Origin: a bacterium
GTDB taxonomy: Bacteria; Patescibacteriota; Microgenomatia; UBA12405
Assembly (NCBI GenBank): GCA_021817905.1
Contig: JAKAFM010000004.1
Coordinates: 1-59,281, forward strand
Length of the DNA stretch: 59,281 nucleotides
Direction of reading: 5' to 3'
Shown: positions 51,474 through 59,281 of the stretch, one piece after another
Layout: the number at the start of each line of letters is the position of its first letter
Numbering within the stretch: position 1 is the first letter of the stretch
Notes under the pieces: model-generated
The model's database searches: none
What the model was told of the DNA's origin: nothing
The model's input: the letters and a program-made list of their open reading frames with translations, nothing else
Translations under genes and position numbers: made by a program

Positions 51474-51923
51474 TTAGATATCTCCGGTAGTTATTTCAAT
51501 GACAGTGACAGGTTGACCATTTACGTCAACGGTATCCCCTTGCTGATGCCCTATTAGGGCAATACCAAGCGGACTTTCGGCCGATATCCATTGAGGTTTA
51601 AGGTGGGCATCATTTTTGCCGACAAGGGTAATAACCATCTGACGATTATCGTTAGTAAAATTGACGGTTATCTGATGGCCAAAAGTAATAGTGGTATTTT
51701 GAGTGGGAATTGGCTGAACAACTGCCGCTTTCAGATCGGCCATAATTTCGGCAATTTGCGTTTGTAAGACAACGGCCCGTTCACTGTAAAAAAGATAGGC
51801 GGAATTTTCTTTTAAGTCGCCTTCGGCGGCGGCTTTGGCTCGCTCTTCGTAGGTACGGGTTAACTCAGCTTTGAGTTCTTGAAGGTTTTGCTCTAATTTT
51901 TGTTTACCTAATTTGGTTATCAT
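51474..51923 (-). CDS. greA: Transcription elongation factor GreA/GreB family
   Basis: A 149-residue protein with the N-terminal coiled coil bearing A-A-A-E-G-D-L-K-E-N-S-A-Y, the acidic tip that enters RNA polymerase's secondary channel. The C-terminal FKBP-like domain has S-P-L-G-I-A-L-I-G-H-Q-Q-G-D. It stimulates cleavage of backtracked RNA. A TAGAAT box ends 9 nt before the ATG. Confidence 0.93.
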   Translation of the reverse strand: MITKLGKQKLEQNLQELKAELTRTYEERAKAAAEGDLKENSAYLFYSERAVVLQTQIAEIMADLKAAVVQPIPTQNTTITFGHQITVNFTNDNRQMVITLVGKNDAHLKPQWISAESPLGIALIGHQQGDTVDVNGQPVTVIEITTGDI

Positions 51924-51932
51924 TAGATTGTA

Positions 51933-51938
51933 ATTCTA
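51933..51938 (-). promoter_or_regulatory. -10 box (TAGAAT) of greA
   Basis: On the minus strand TAGAAT ends 9 nt before ATG 51923, in the 63-bp divergent gap with the nitroreductase gene. Confidence 0.5.
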
Positions 51939-51976
51939 TCAGTTTCTCGATAGAATTAAAACATTACTTTTTTAGT

Positions 51977-51981
51977 AGGAG
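51977..51981 (+). promoter_or_regulatory. Shine-Dalgarno AGGAG of the nitroreductase gene
   Basis: AGGAG lies 5 nt before ATG 51987, a conventional leadered start in contrast to the neighbouring greA. Confidence 0.65.
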
Positions 51982-51986
51982 TTTCC

Positions 51987-52637
51987 ATGAATACTTTTTC
52001 CGATGCCCTATTGTGGCGTTATGCAACCAAAAAATTTGACCCGACCAAAAAACTTACTCAAGAGCAGCTTGATTATTTAATGAATGCCGGACGATTGGCC
52101 CCAACCTCTTTTGGGTTACAGCCATTTAAAATTTTAGTGATTACCGACCAAAAAACAAAAGAACAATTAAGTCCAGCTGCCTTTAACCAACCACAGATAA
52201 TTGATTCGAGTGCGGTATTTGTATTGGCAGCTAACAAGAGCGGTTTAAGAGCTGAAGATGTTGATAGTTTTATAACCTTAGTAAGCCAGACTCGTGGGGT
52301 ACCGGTCGATTCATTGGCTGGTTTTCGGCAAACTTTACTTGACTTCTCAACACGAGCTACCACTGAACAGCAAATTGAGTGGATAAAAAAGCAACTTTAT
52401 ATTGTTTTGGGAGTTATCATTTCCGCGGCGGCAATGAGTGCTATCGATAGCTGTCCAATGGAAGGTTTTAATCCAAGTGAAGTTGATAAAGTGTTGGGAT
52501 TAGAGGCGTTAGGTCTAACTTCGGCTGTTTTACTGTCAGTTGGCTATCGCGCGACCGATGATAAATATAGTCAGGCGAAAAAGGTCAGGAAACCAATAAG
52601 CGAACTTTTTATACCAATAGCTACACCCGGAGAATAA
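51987..52637 (+). CDS. NfsB-like NAD(P)H nitroreductase family protein
   Basis: A 216-residue protein. It has the FMN-binding start R-Y-A-T-K-K-F-D, then A-G-R-L-A-P-T-S-F-G-L-Q-P-F-K, and C-P-M-E-G-F-N-P in the second half, all as in NfsB/oxygen-insensitive nitroreductases. It reduces nitro compounds or quinones using FMN and NAD(P)H. Its 3' end overlaps the convergent kinase gene by 17 bp. Confidence 0.92.
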   Translation: MNTFSDALLWRYATKKFDPTKKLTQEQLDYLMNAGRLAPTSFGLQPFKILVITDQKTKEQLSPAAFNQPQIIDSSAVFVLAANKSGLRAEDVDSFITLVSQTRGVPVDSLAGFRQTLLDFSTRATTEQQIEWIKKQLYIVLGVIISAAAMSAIDSCPMEGFNPSEVDKVLGLEALGLTSAVLLSVGYRATDDKYSQAKKVRKPISELFIPIATPGE

Positions 52638-52980
52638 AAATAAAAATACCGATAATAGCTGAAATAATTGCAAGTGTTAAAACGGCGCCCGCGGCAAGAT
52701 CGCGGGCGTTCTTGGTAGCGTGATAACTAAGTTTATTTTCATCCCGGATTAAATTTGCTAATTCCTCGACACTGGTGTTAATTAGCTCGGCGGCCCATAC
52801 CAGACCAATGAGTAAAAATAAGATCATCCAATCTATAGGTGATATTTGCCAAATTACACCAGCGACAATAACACTTAAGGCTGCTACTCCGTGAACTTTC
52901 ATGTTACGTTCCTTAAATCCGGTAGTAATTCCTCTGAAAGCGAAATAAAATCCCTTAAAAAACTTTGCCAATGCAGTCAT
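52621..52980 (-). CDS. dgkA: Undecaprenol/diacylglycerol kinase (DgkA family)
   Basis: A 119-residue protein with three transmembrane helices and the DgkA signatures E-R-N-M-K-V-H, A-A-E-L-I-N-T-S-V-E-E-L and A-K-N-A-R-D-L-A-A-G-A-V. In Gram-positive-like cells this family phosphorylates undecaprenol to regenerate the carrier lipid for cell-wall and glycan synthesis. Two PAP2 phosphatases upstream on the same strand may work on the same lipid cycle. Confidence 0.92.
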   Translation of the reverse strand: MTALAKFFKGFYFAFRGITTGFKERNMKVHGVAALSVIVAGVIWQISPIDWMILFLLIGLVWAAELINTSVEELANLIRDENKLSYHATKNARDLAAGAVLTLAIISAIIGIFIFILRV

Positions 52981-52989
52981 AAAAATAGT

Positions 52990-53676
52990 TTAATCCTTTT
53001 GGTGGTTTTTATATAGTTTAAAAAAATAGAATGATTTATCAATAAGTAGGGCGGTAATAAACCACCACAAGCCAATACAATACCCTCCCAAGACATCGGA
53101 AGGATAGTGAACGCCAAGATAAATACGGGTAAATCCAATATAAACTATGATTAAAACACAAGCGATTCCAGTGTAGAGACTAAGTTTTTTATTTCTTGTA
53201 AAATGAAACATATAAAAAGCGATAGTAGAATAAAAGACAAAAGAATTCATGGAATGACCAGAGGGAAAGGTATAGGTTGATTCGTGAATAAGTGGCGATA
53301 TGAGGGGGCGTGGGAGAGCGATGAGAGACTTTAATAGCAGGTTGATAGCAAGACCCATAGAGGTCATAATAATAAAAAGTAGGGCCTCTTTTTGGTGATG
53401 ACGGTGAATGAGAAAGATAACAATGATTAACAAACCGATGAGAGTATAGCTGGCTCCGAGATTGGTCGTCACCATGATTATTTTTGTTAAAACAGGGGTG
53501 CGTAAATGGTAAACAAAAGTAGAAATGAGCAAGTCATAATGAAAAAGTTCTTTTTCGACGACATCCCGAGCAAATTTTAGAAAGACGAATCCCACCAAGA
53601 AACTTGAGGAGATGCCGATAAGTACCTCTAGGAAGATGAGACTAATCGCATGAGTAGTAGAAAATAACTTTTTCAC
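52990..53676 (-). CDS. PAP2-family membrane phosphatase 1
   Basis: A 228-residue protein with about six helices, starting at a GTG that overlaps the lipoprotein stop. The three PAP2 motifs are present: K-S-L-I-A-L-P-R-P, F-P-S-G-H-S and T-R-I-Y-L-G-V-H-Y-P-S-D-V-L-G-G. It probably dephosphorylates undecaprenyl pyrophosphate or phosphatidate at the outer membrane face. Confidence 0.9.
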   Translation of the reverse strand: MKKLFSTTHAISLIFLEVLIGISSSFLVGFVFLKFARDVVEKELFHYDLLISTFVYHLRTPVLTKIIMVTTNLGASYTLIGLLIIVIFLIHRHHQKEALLFIIMTSMGLAINLLLKSLIALPRPLISPLIHESTYTFPSGHSMNSFVFYSTIAFYMFHFTRNKKLSLYTGIACVLIIVYIGFTRIYLGVHYPSDVLGGYCIGLWWFITALLIDKSFYFFKLYKNHQKD

Positions 53677-53876
53677 TACTTTAGTTTAGCAGTTGGCAGA
53701 GCTTTGGTACTGGGAGTTGGTGACACAGCTGAAGTGGGCACAGCTTCTATTGTCGGGATGGCCGTGGGGGCACCGAGTAAATGCCTTTTGATATTACTGG
53801 GACTAAAACTCTTAAGACTGCAGGCAGAAACAACAACAGCAGAGGTAACTAATACAGCTAGAGAATATTTTTTCAT
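53676..53876 (-). CDS. Small lipoprotein
   Basis: A 66-residue protein with signal peptide and lipobox V-V-S-A-C, followed by a short basic segment and a Thr/Pro/Ala-rich tail. Function unknown. It lies between two PAP2 genes and its stop overlaps the GTG of the next. Confidence 0.65.
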   Translation of the reverse strand: MKKYSLAVLVTSAVVVSACSLKSFSPSNIKRHLLGAPTAIPTIEAVPTSAVSPTPSTKALPTAKLK

Positions 53877-53917
53877 TTGGAAATTAATTGATAAAAAAAA
53901 TATCTGTTATTACTATA

Positions 53918-54550
53918 TCATTTTTGTTTTTGGGCGGTGAATCCAAAAACGGCACAGACTAAAGCAGTGGCAAGCAAAAATCCACCAACTACATCACTTG
54001 GCCAATGCTCCCCTAAACTAACTCGGGAAACCAACACAGCGAGTAATAAGACTCCAATCGTAAGATTTATGGCTCTAATTGATTTTTTATGGAAATGAAC
54101 GCCAGTATAATTTACAATAAGTGCAAAAAAGGTGGAGCGAAAACTGTGCCCTGAAGGATAGGATGAGCCGAGGCTGATTTGTGAGGTAGGGAGCGTGACA
54201 TGAAGATCGTTGCGATAAAATTGAAGTGGAGGGCCAGGGTGATTAAATGAGTATTTTGAGAGGAGTTCTATTGATGAGCCGATAATATAAGCAAAAGTGA
54301 GAAAAAGTCTGAGTTTATTGTTTTTAGTTGACCAGATAAAGAAAGCGATGGGGAGGGTAATAATTTCAAAATTACCTAATACGCTTAAAACGGCTAGAGG
54401 ATTGTCTAAAATAATAGGGGTTTTTCTTTGGATTAGCTTGAGAATGACAACATCAAATTGCTGAAAAGGGTGTAGGAAAAGTAGTAAGGTTCCTAGGCAA
54501 AATAAGAAGGTGGAAGTGAGTGCGAGCAACCGATAGTGCTGGGAAGTCAT
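53918..54550 (-). CDS. PAP2-family membrane phosphatase 2
   Basis: A 210-residue protein with about six helices and the PAP2 motifs K-Y-S-F-N-H-P-G-P (a degenerate first motif), Y-P-S-G-H-S-F-R-S and S-R-V-S-L-G-E-H-W-P-S-D-V-V-G-G. An AGGAG sequence precedes its ATG. It is a divergent paralogue of the gene at 52990 and may prefer a different lipid phosphate. Confidence 0.88.
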   Translation of the reverse strand: MTSQHYRLLALTSTFLFCLGTLLLFLHPFQQFDVVILKLIQRKTPIILDNPLAVLSVLGNFEIITLPIAFFIWSTKNNKLRLFLTFAYIIGSSIELLSKYSFNHPGPPLQFYRNDLHVTLPTSQISLGSSYPSGHSFRSTFFALIVNYTGVHFHKKSIRAINLTIGVLLLAVLVSRVSLGEHWPSDVVGGFLLATALVCAVFGFTAQKQK

Positions 54551-54585
54551 GACTCCTTTAATTTTAACAGAACTTGGGGTGGTCG

Positions 54586-55053
54586 CTATTGGACAATACC
54601 GTTTTGATCGACAACCAAACCATAATCATCACGAAGATTATTGTCTTTGTTTTCGGTGTCATCCAGCATAGTATTTTCAACAAAGTACAAACTTTGATCT
54701 TTACCTAGTTTATAGCTTTGAATTTCTTCGTCTGATTCTTTGGGTAATAAATCCACCTGAGTACGACCGTCGGCAGTTTTTGATGTTTTCATGGAGTAAT
54801 TTACAAATGCCTTTTGAGCATCGGCAGATAATTCACCAGGATAAATTTTGTAGGCTACCTTGGCAACAGGTGAATCTGTTAACTTCATACCTTTAGTAAG
54901 GAAGGCGGGACGTTTAGGGGCTGAGGAGGCTTGTGATTGGGCGGTTATAGCGGCGTTCCAAGCACGCATGGTTTGAATTTTATGTTTAATGAGTAATGCA
55001 CTTTCGAGGGCAATAATAATAAGGAGAACAATGATGATAGTATTTTTTGACAT
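54586..55053 (-). CDS. Hypothetical membrane-anchored protein
   Basis: A 155-residue protein with an N-terminal helix (about 4-22) and a soluble extracytoplasmic domain rich in Lys, Asp and Thr. I recognise no family. A TATAAA-like box lies about 12 nt before its ATG. It is divergent from the YibE/F gene. Confidence 0.6.
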   Translation of the reverse strand: MSKNTIIIVLLIIIALESALLIKHKIQTMRAWNAAITAQSQASSAPKRPAFLTKGMKLTDSPVAKVAYKIYPGELSADAQKAFVNYSMKTSKTADGRTQVDLLPKESDEEIQSYKLGKDQSLYFVENTMLDDTENKDNNLRDDYGLVVDQNGIVQ

Positions 55054-55118
55054 ATTTATTTGGATTTTATACTACTACTTAATCAGTGTAAAGATTTAAT
55101 TTTATTCATACCATAAAA

Positions 55119-55127
55119 TGGTAGAAT
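55119..55127 (+). promoter_or_regulatory. Extended -10 (TGG-TAGAAT) of the YibE/F gene
   Basis: Ends 6 nt before the ATG at 55134; leaderless arrangement. Confidence 0.5.
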
Positions 55128-55133
55128 TTTGGA

Positions 55134-56229
55134 ATGAGAAAGCTTTTATTGCTTATGTTTTTGAGCTTATGGTTTTGGGGAGGATTAACCAAACCATCAT
55201 TGGCGGCTTCTGGTGATAACCAAACGGATCAACAGACAATGGATGGAAAGATAGATAAAATAGTTGAAGAAAAGACTATTACAGTTATGGATACGAAACA
55301 ACTTTACCAGAAATTGGAAGTAACCATAACTTCAGGAGAAAAAAAAAGGTGAAAAAGTTATTATTGAAAACGGCAATGAACCGCTGGCAACCAATATTCG
55401 TTATCATCTTTATGACCGGGTAATTGTAAGTTCGAGCTTGGGGACAGATGGTAGCGAGCATTTTTTTATTATGGATTTCGTTAGAACAGACAGTTTGGTT
55501 TTGTTGACAATTATTTTTGTGGCTGTAACTTTGCTTGTAGCCAGGTGGAAAGGGTTGGCGTCAGTGGTTAGTATGGCACTAACTTTTTTACTTATTATGG
55601 TATTTGTTTTACCAAAGTTGGCGGATGGAGTTAATCCGGTTTTGATTGCTTTAGTGGCATCGGCATTAATTATTCCGGTAACTTTTTATTTGTCCCATGG
55701 GGTTAATAAAAAAACGACGGCGGCTATTTTGGCTTCCTGGATCACTCTATTGTTTACCGGATTTTTGGCATATATATTTATTAACCTTGGAAAACTTTCC
55801 GGAACAGCTTCCGACGAGGCGGCGACATTGTCAACCTTTCTGCACGGAACTGTAAATATGAAAGGGTTATTGTTGGCTGGATTCATAATCGGAACTTTGG
55901 GAATTTTGGATGATATTACTATTTCTCAGGCGGCGATCGTAGAGGCATTGGCAAAAACTACGAAACACAAACTTGGACATCTTTACAGTAAGGGAATGGA
56001 AGTTGGACGCGATCATATTTCATCGAATGTGAATACATTAATTTTGGTGTATGCCGGAACCTCGTTGCCATTAATGCTTATTTTTATTGATAATCCTCAT
56101 CCTTTTTCTGAGGTGGTTAATTATGAATTTATAGCCGAGGCTATTATTCGAACTTTAGTAGGAAGTATTGGGTTGGTAATAGCGGTTCCAGTGACAACTT
56201 TAATTGCAGCTTGGTTTTATTCCAGTTAG
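55134..56229 (+). pseudogene. YibE/F-family membrane protein, frame broken at an A9 run
   Basis: The 5' part (55134-55352) encodes a signal peptide and soluble start, then hits TGA just after a run of nine A (55339-55347). With eight A the frame continues through G-E-K-V-I-I-E-N-G-N-E, Y-D-R-V-I-V-S and seven to eight helices to 56229, giving a single 364-residue YibE/F protein. The 3' part alone would start near 55438. YibE/F proteins are membrane proteins of unclear function. The break may be a sequencing/assembly error, a real mutation, or a site where polymerase slippage restores the frame. Confidence 0.8.
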
Positions 56230-56240
56230 AATGGAAGTGG

Positions 56241-57389
56241 ATGCAGAAAAGAAGCTGGTTGGCGATAGGTATTGGGATTGTTATTGTGGGCTTTATTGGA
56301 GTTTTATATAAAGGTGTTTTATATCAAAAAAGTGTGGAATTGAATCAGCTTGAGCAGCGGCAGCAATTAGCAGAAAACCAACTCATTGATGTCAATAAAA
56401 AATTAGAACAAGTTTCAACTCAATATCAGATTTTGCAAAACAGTAACCCAATACAACTTACCAAGCAATTTAAGGATAGTATCGGAACGTATGAAAAAAT
56501 TGTTGATTTACAGAAATCAGGTGCGAAAACACAACCACTAGAAGTGCTATGGGCGGAAGTGATGGCAGATATCGCTAATAATAATACCTCGTCGGCGAGT
56601 GCTGACCTAAACAAGTTACAGACGGCTGTGTCCCAGACGGAGACAGCATTGGTATCAACTCCCCCACCAACTCAACTGCCTGTTTCTAATTCCCCACCCG
56701 GAAGTGGCTTTTCGCAACAGGTAGTCACGATTGATAGTGGCAGCTTTGTCGTTTCAATTGTCAGCGCAGATTTAAAAACGTCTAAATTAATTGTCGATAC
56801 AGCATCAGAACATGATTGTGGAAATAACTGTCCAGTAAACTCGCTTGATTTTTACGCACGGAGAAGTGGCGCTTTTGCCGGCGTGAATGGGCCATATTTT
56901 TGTCCAGATACCTACCCAACATGTGCCGATAAGAAAAATTCATTCGACACTCTATTAATGAATAAAAATAAAGTATATTTTAATTCTGATAATAATGTCT
57001 ATAGTACTAATCCGGTGGCAATATTTTCAACATCATCCCGATTTGAAGAAAAAGGTCAAGCTTGGGGGCGAGATACCAGTGTTGATAGTGTAATTATGGG
57101 AAGACCGCTTTTGGTGTTTAATAATTCTGTTTGGTTTAATGGTAACAGTGATTCTAAGGAGACAAGTAAAGGAAATCGGGCTTTTGTGGGGGCAACTGAT
57201 GGGACAGTGTATATAGGTATTGTTCACTCAGCAACAGTAGCGCAAGTTGCTCAGGTATTAGCAAAATTAGGAATCAGAAACGCTATTAATTTGGACAGTG
57301 GAGGGTCAGCTGCAATGTGGGTTAATGGAAAATATATTATCGGACCAGGGAGAAATTTACCTTTTGGGGTTTTATTGGTGAAAAGATGA
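56241..57389 (+). CDS. Phosphodiester glycosidase (NAGPA-domain) protein with coiled-coil stalk
   Basis: A 382-residue protein from ATG 56241. An N-terminal membrane anchor (about 7-26) is followed by a coiled coil (about 30-75), a Pro/Ser linker and a C-terminal NAGPA domain. Recognisable blocks are F-A-G-V-N-G-P-Y-F-C, then N-R-A-F-V-G and the closing N-L-D-S-G-G-S-A-A-M-W-V-N-G. The domain cleaves phosphodiester-linked sugars. Extracytoplasmic location suggests action on a surface glycopolymer. Its 3' end overlaps the convergent flippase gene by 53 bp. Confidence 0.85.
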   Translation: MQKRSWLAIGIGIVIVGFIGVLYKGVLYQKSVELNQLEQRQQLAENQLIDVNKKLEQVSTQYQILQNSNPIQLTKQFKDSIGTYEKIVDLQKSGAKTQPLEVLWAEVMADIANNNTSSASADLNKLQTAVSQTETALVSTPPPTQLPVSNSPPGSGFSQQVVTIDSGSFVVSIVSADLKTSKLIVDTASEHDCGNNCPVNSLDFYARRSGAFAGVNGPYFCPDTYPTCADKKNSFDTLLMNKNKVYFNSDNNVYSTNPVAIFSTSSRFEEKGQAWGRDTSVDSVIMGRPLLVFNNSVWFNGNSDSKETSKGNRAFVGATDGTVYIGIVHSATVAQVAQVLAKLGIRNAINLDSGGSAAMWVNGKYIIGPGRNLPFGVLLVKR

Positions 57390-58617
57390 GATAGAGTATA
57401 GAACTTATTCCCTGACCAATAATCCAGCCATAGCCAATACCTCTTAACCCTAACAGTGCAAGCAAAGTGCAGGAAATTATGATTGATGCAGCATTGAAAA
57501 CGTTCATAAAGACATAGGCTTTGTGGTGATGGGTTATGTTTAGAAGCGTATCAACAACAATGTTACATGATACAAATATTGAACCTATTGTTAAAAGATG
57601 AAGAACGATAAGTCCCTCGTGTGAATAGCCTTTCCCAAAAGCTAACAGAACATATTTACCAACGAGATTAACGCAAATTATTGCCGGAATTAAGAGAACA
57701 AAAATGGTTTTTATTGATTTTTTTAGATGGGTAGCAATGGTTAATTCGTCATGAGAACCTTCGGCAAAAAGTGATTGTGAAACCGACTTAGGAATAATGT
57801 GAAGAATATTAACGATCATTAATGGCATATAAAAGTAGGCGGCACTTTGGGCATTAAGCCGGTTGGTGATAATGAGCGGTAGGAGTAATACCGGGAGGGA
57901 ATTACAGATAGTGGCTAAATGGTTTGCTAGTGAAAATCGAGCGATCCGGTGAAGAATTGCATAATCAATATGAAGTGAAAAATGGTAATTAAATTTTTTA
58001 GAAAGAATCATAATACAAGCAAAAACGGTGATCATGAAGGCAACCCCAAAAGAAAGAAATATTCCATATCCAGCAAGGGCAACAAACAAAAAAGGCAAGA
58101 GCAACTTAGTAAAACCGGTAATAACATTTTTAATCAGAACATATTTTGCTTGACGATAGGCGATAAAAACATTTTCAAATAAGGTTGATGAGGCCGAAAA
58201 AATCACAATAATAATAAAGGTGACGATATAAAACGTGTTTTGGCGAAGAAAAACTAATTCTGGAGATAGTCGAGGGAGAAAAAATAAAAATATAAGTGAA
58301 AACAGAACACTAAACAGAGAAATAACAGAAAGTGAAGTGTTAATAATATGATCTTTATTGATAGTTTTGGAAAAATAGTGAATTAATCCATTAGTGAGGC
58401 CGAAAAAACTTAGGGTTATTATGAGCGAAGATACAGAGATCAAATCCGTAGATACACCAACCATAGAAGGAGTAAAAAGACGCGCATTGACAATCCAAAA
58501 GATAAAACCAATTACGGAAACAATGGCAGTGCTGGCCATTAGATAGAAGGAGTTACTGGTCAGTGAGTCGTCTCTGAGTTGAGCGACAGTATTTTTGGCA
58601 ACTTTTACAAGGTTCAC
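57337..58617 (-). CDS. Oligosaccharide flippase family protein (MATE/Wzx-like)
   Basis: A 426-residue protein starting at GTG 58617 with about 12 transmembrane helices. The N-terminal pattern (V-N-A-R-L-F-T-P-S-M-V-G-V-S-T-D-L) matches polysaccharide-biosynthesis flippases of the MVF/MATE superfamily. It would flip lipid-linked glycans to the outer face, where the GT39-type transferases of this window could use them. Confidence 0.85.
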   Translation of the reverse strand: MNLVKVAKNTVAQLRDDSLTSNSFYLMASTAIVSVIGFIFWIVNARLFTPSMVGVSTDLISVSSLIITLSFFGLTNGLIHYFSKTINKDHIINTSLSVISLFSVLFSLIFLFFLPRLSPELVFLRQNTFYIVTFIIIVIFSASSTLFENVFIAYRQAKYVLIKNVITGFTKLLLPFLFVALAGYGIFLSFGVAFMITVFACIMILSKKFNYHFSLHIDYAILHRIARFSLANHLATICNSLPVLLLPLIITNRLNAQSAAYFYMPLMIVNILHIIPKSVSQSLFAEGSHDELTIATHLKKSIKTIFVLLIPAIICVNLVGKYVLLAFGKGYSHEGLIVLHLLTIGSIFVSCNIVVDTLLNITHHHKAYVFMNVFNAASIIISCTLLALLGLRGIGYGWIIGQGISSILYLIFSPIKPQKVNFSLVR

Positions 58618-58681
58618 AATATGGTATTTTACACTGAATAGTTTGCTAGAATGAGGTACGATCAGTCAAAAAATAAAAAAA

Positions 58682-59281
58682 ATGATGAAGCTTGTTGGAC
58701 CGGGGATTATTACCGGGGCGGCGGATGACGACCCATCGGGAATTGCGACTTATAGTCAAACTGGGGCTCAATTTGGGTATGGACAATTATGGACAGTACT
58801 TTTTATTTTGCCATTTTTAACGGCAGTACAGGAAGCTTGCGCTCGAATTGGGGCCGTTACTGGCAAAGGAATTGCTGCCGTGGTTAGACAACATTATTCA
58901 AAAAAAGTCCTCTATTTTGTTGTAGGACTAGTATTGGTGGCAAACACTATTAACATTGGGGCAGATATCGGAGCGATGGCAGCAGCGGCACAGCTAGTAG
59001 TACCCATTAATTTTGCATTTTTAACTATAGGTTTTACCGTCCTAATTTTATTACTGGAAGTATTTACCTCGTATAAAGTTTATTCGCGAATTTTGAAGTG
59101 GCTAGCCCTTGCATTGATTGCCTATTTATTATCCTTAGCAATGATAAAAGTGCCATGGATCACAGTACTTAAGGCAACTTTTATTCCTCATATGGAATTT
59201 AATCCGGCCTTTTTATTTATTATTACCGGAGTTTTTGGAACTACCATTTCGCCCTATATGTTTTTTTGGGAAGCATCCGAA
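58682..59281 (+). CDS. NRAMP-family divalent metal transporter (3' end off the window)
   Basis: 200 codons are visible before the right edge. The sequence starts K-L-V-G-P-G-I-I-T-G-A-A-D-D-D-P-S-G-I-A-T-Y, the NRAMP TM1 block in which the usual D-P-G-N reads D-P-S-G. About six helices follow. NRAMP proteins import Mn2+ or Fe2+ with protons; the Asn-to-Gly change in the metal site is shared by some bacterial NRAMP-related subfamilies with other substrates. Start ATG 58682, with a second ATG immediately after. Confidence 0.82.
   Translation, partial: MMKLVGPGIITGAADDDPSGIATYSQTGAQFGYGQLWTVLFILPFLTAVQEACARIGAVTGKGIAAVVRQHYSKKVLYFVVGLVLVANTINIGADIGAMAAAAQLVVPINFAFLTIGFTVLILLLEVFTSYKVYSRILKWLALALIAYLLSLAMIKVPWITVLKATFIPHMEFNPAFLFIITGVFGTTISPYMFFWEASE

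Overview
The window looks like chromosome of a Candidate Phyla Radiation (Patescibacteria) bacterium, most probably in the Microgenomates branch. This placement is inferred from gene content, not from a marker gene. The signs are many short DUF-only genes, secreted proteins with Pro/Thr 'PTPTP' linkers, a sortase, an iron-sulfur-free MutY-like glycosylase, GT39-type membrane glycosyltransferases, an RRM protein and a DUF4342 protein. TGA is a normal stop throughout, which argues against the Gracilibacteria/Absconditabacteria code. No rRNA, tRNA, CRISPR array, transposase or phage gene was seen.

Layout. 1-6841: membrane protein (cut by the window edge), DEDDy exonuclease, MutY-like glycosylase, sortase, MscL, and a lysozyme-like secreted protein. 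6816-14673: a pair of ABC exporters, an acyltransferase, QueA, a P1B-like metal ATPase with an altered CPC motif, and a secreted HNH-type nuclease. 14739-19661: a compact operon of response regulator, histidine kinase and a MacA/MacB-like three-gene efflux system. 19730-28741: an A+T-richer accessory island read outward from a pair of overlapping promoters. It holds a divergent LysRS-like enzyme and an amidohydrolase leftward; rightward are an SsuA/NMT1-type ABC importer, two Thr-nucleophile sulfatase-fold enzymes, a GTP cyclohydrolase II and an S66 (MccF/LdcA) peptidase. 28738-29207: decayed gene fragments.

29347-40220: a tandem duplication of a three-gene surface module. Each copy has lipoprotein A, small membrane-anchored protein B and giant Cys-rich secreted protein C. 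The promoters are copied and the 3' ends of the two C genes are nearly identical. 40296-44180: DUF5666-like protein, MsrB-MsrA, RRM protein, DUF4342 protein and the first of two GT39 enzymes. 44182-51923: second GT39 enzyme, Y-family polymerase with a small partner, MFS transporter, a flavinylation/electron-transfer module (RnfD-reductase fusion, ApbE, FMN-binding protein) and GreA. 51987-59281: nitroreductase, undecaprenol kinase, two PAP2 phosphatases, a YibE/F gene broken at an A9 run, a phosphodiester glycosidase, a flippase and a partial NRAMP transporter.

Two regions best fit an undescribed system: the LysRS/GTP-cyclohydrolase/MccF-like island, and the duplicated A-B-C surface module. 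A third, genome-scale observation is that many genes have a -10 box ending only 5-11 nt before the start codon, which implies widespread leaderless transcription.
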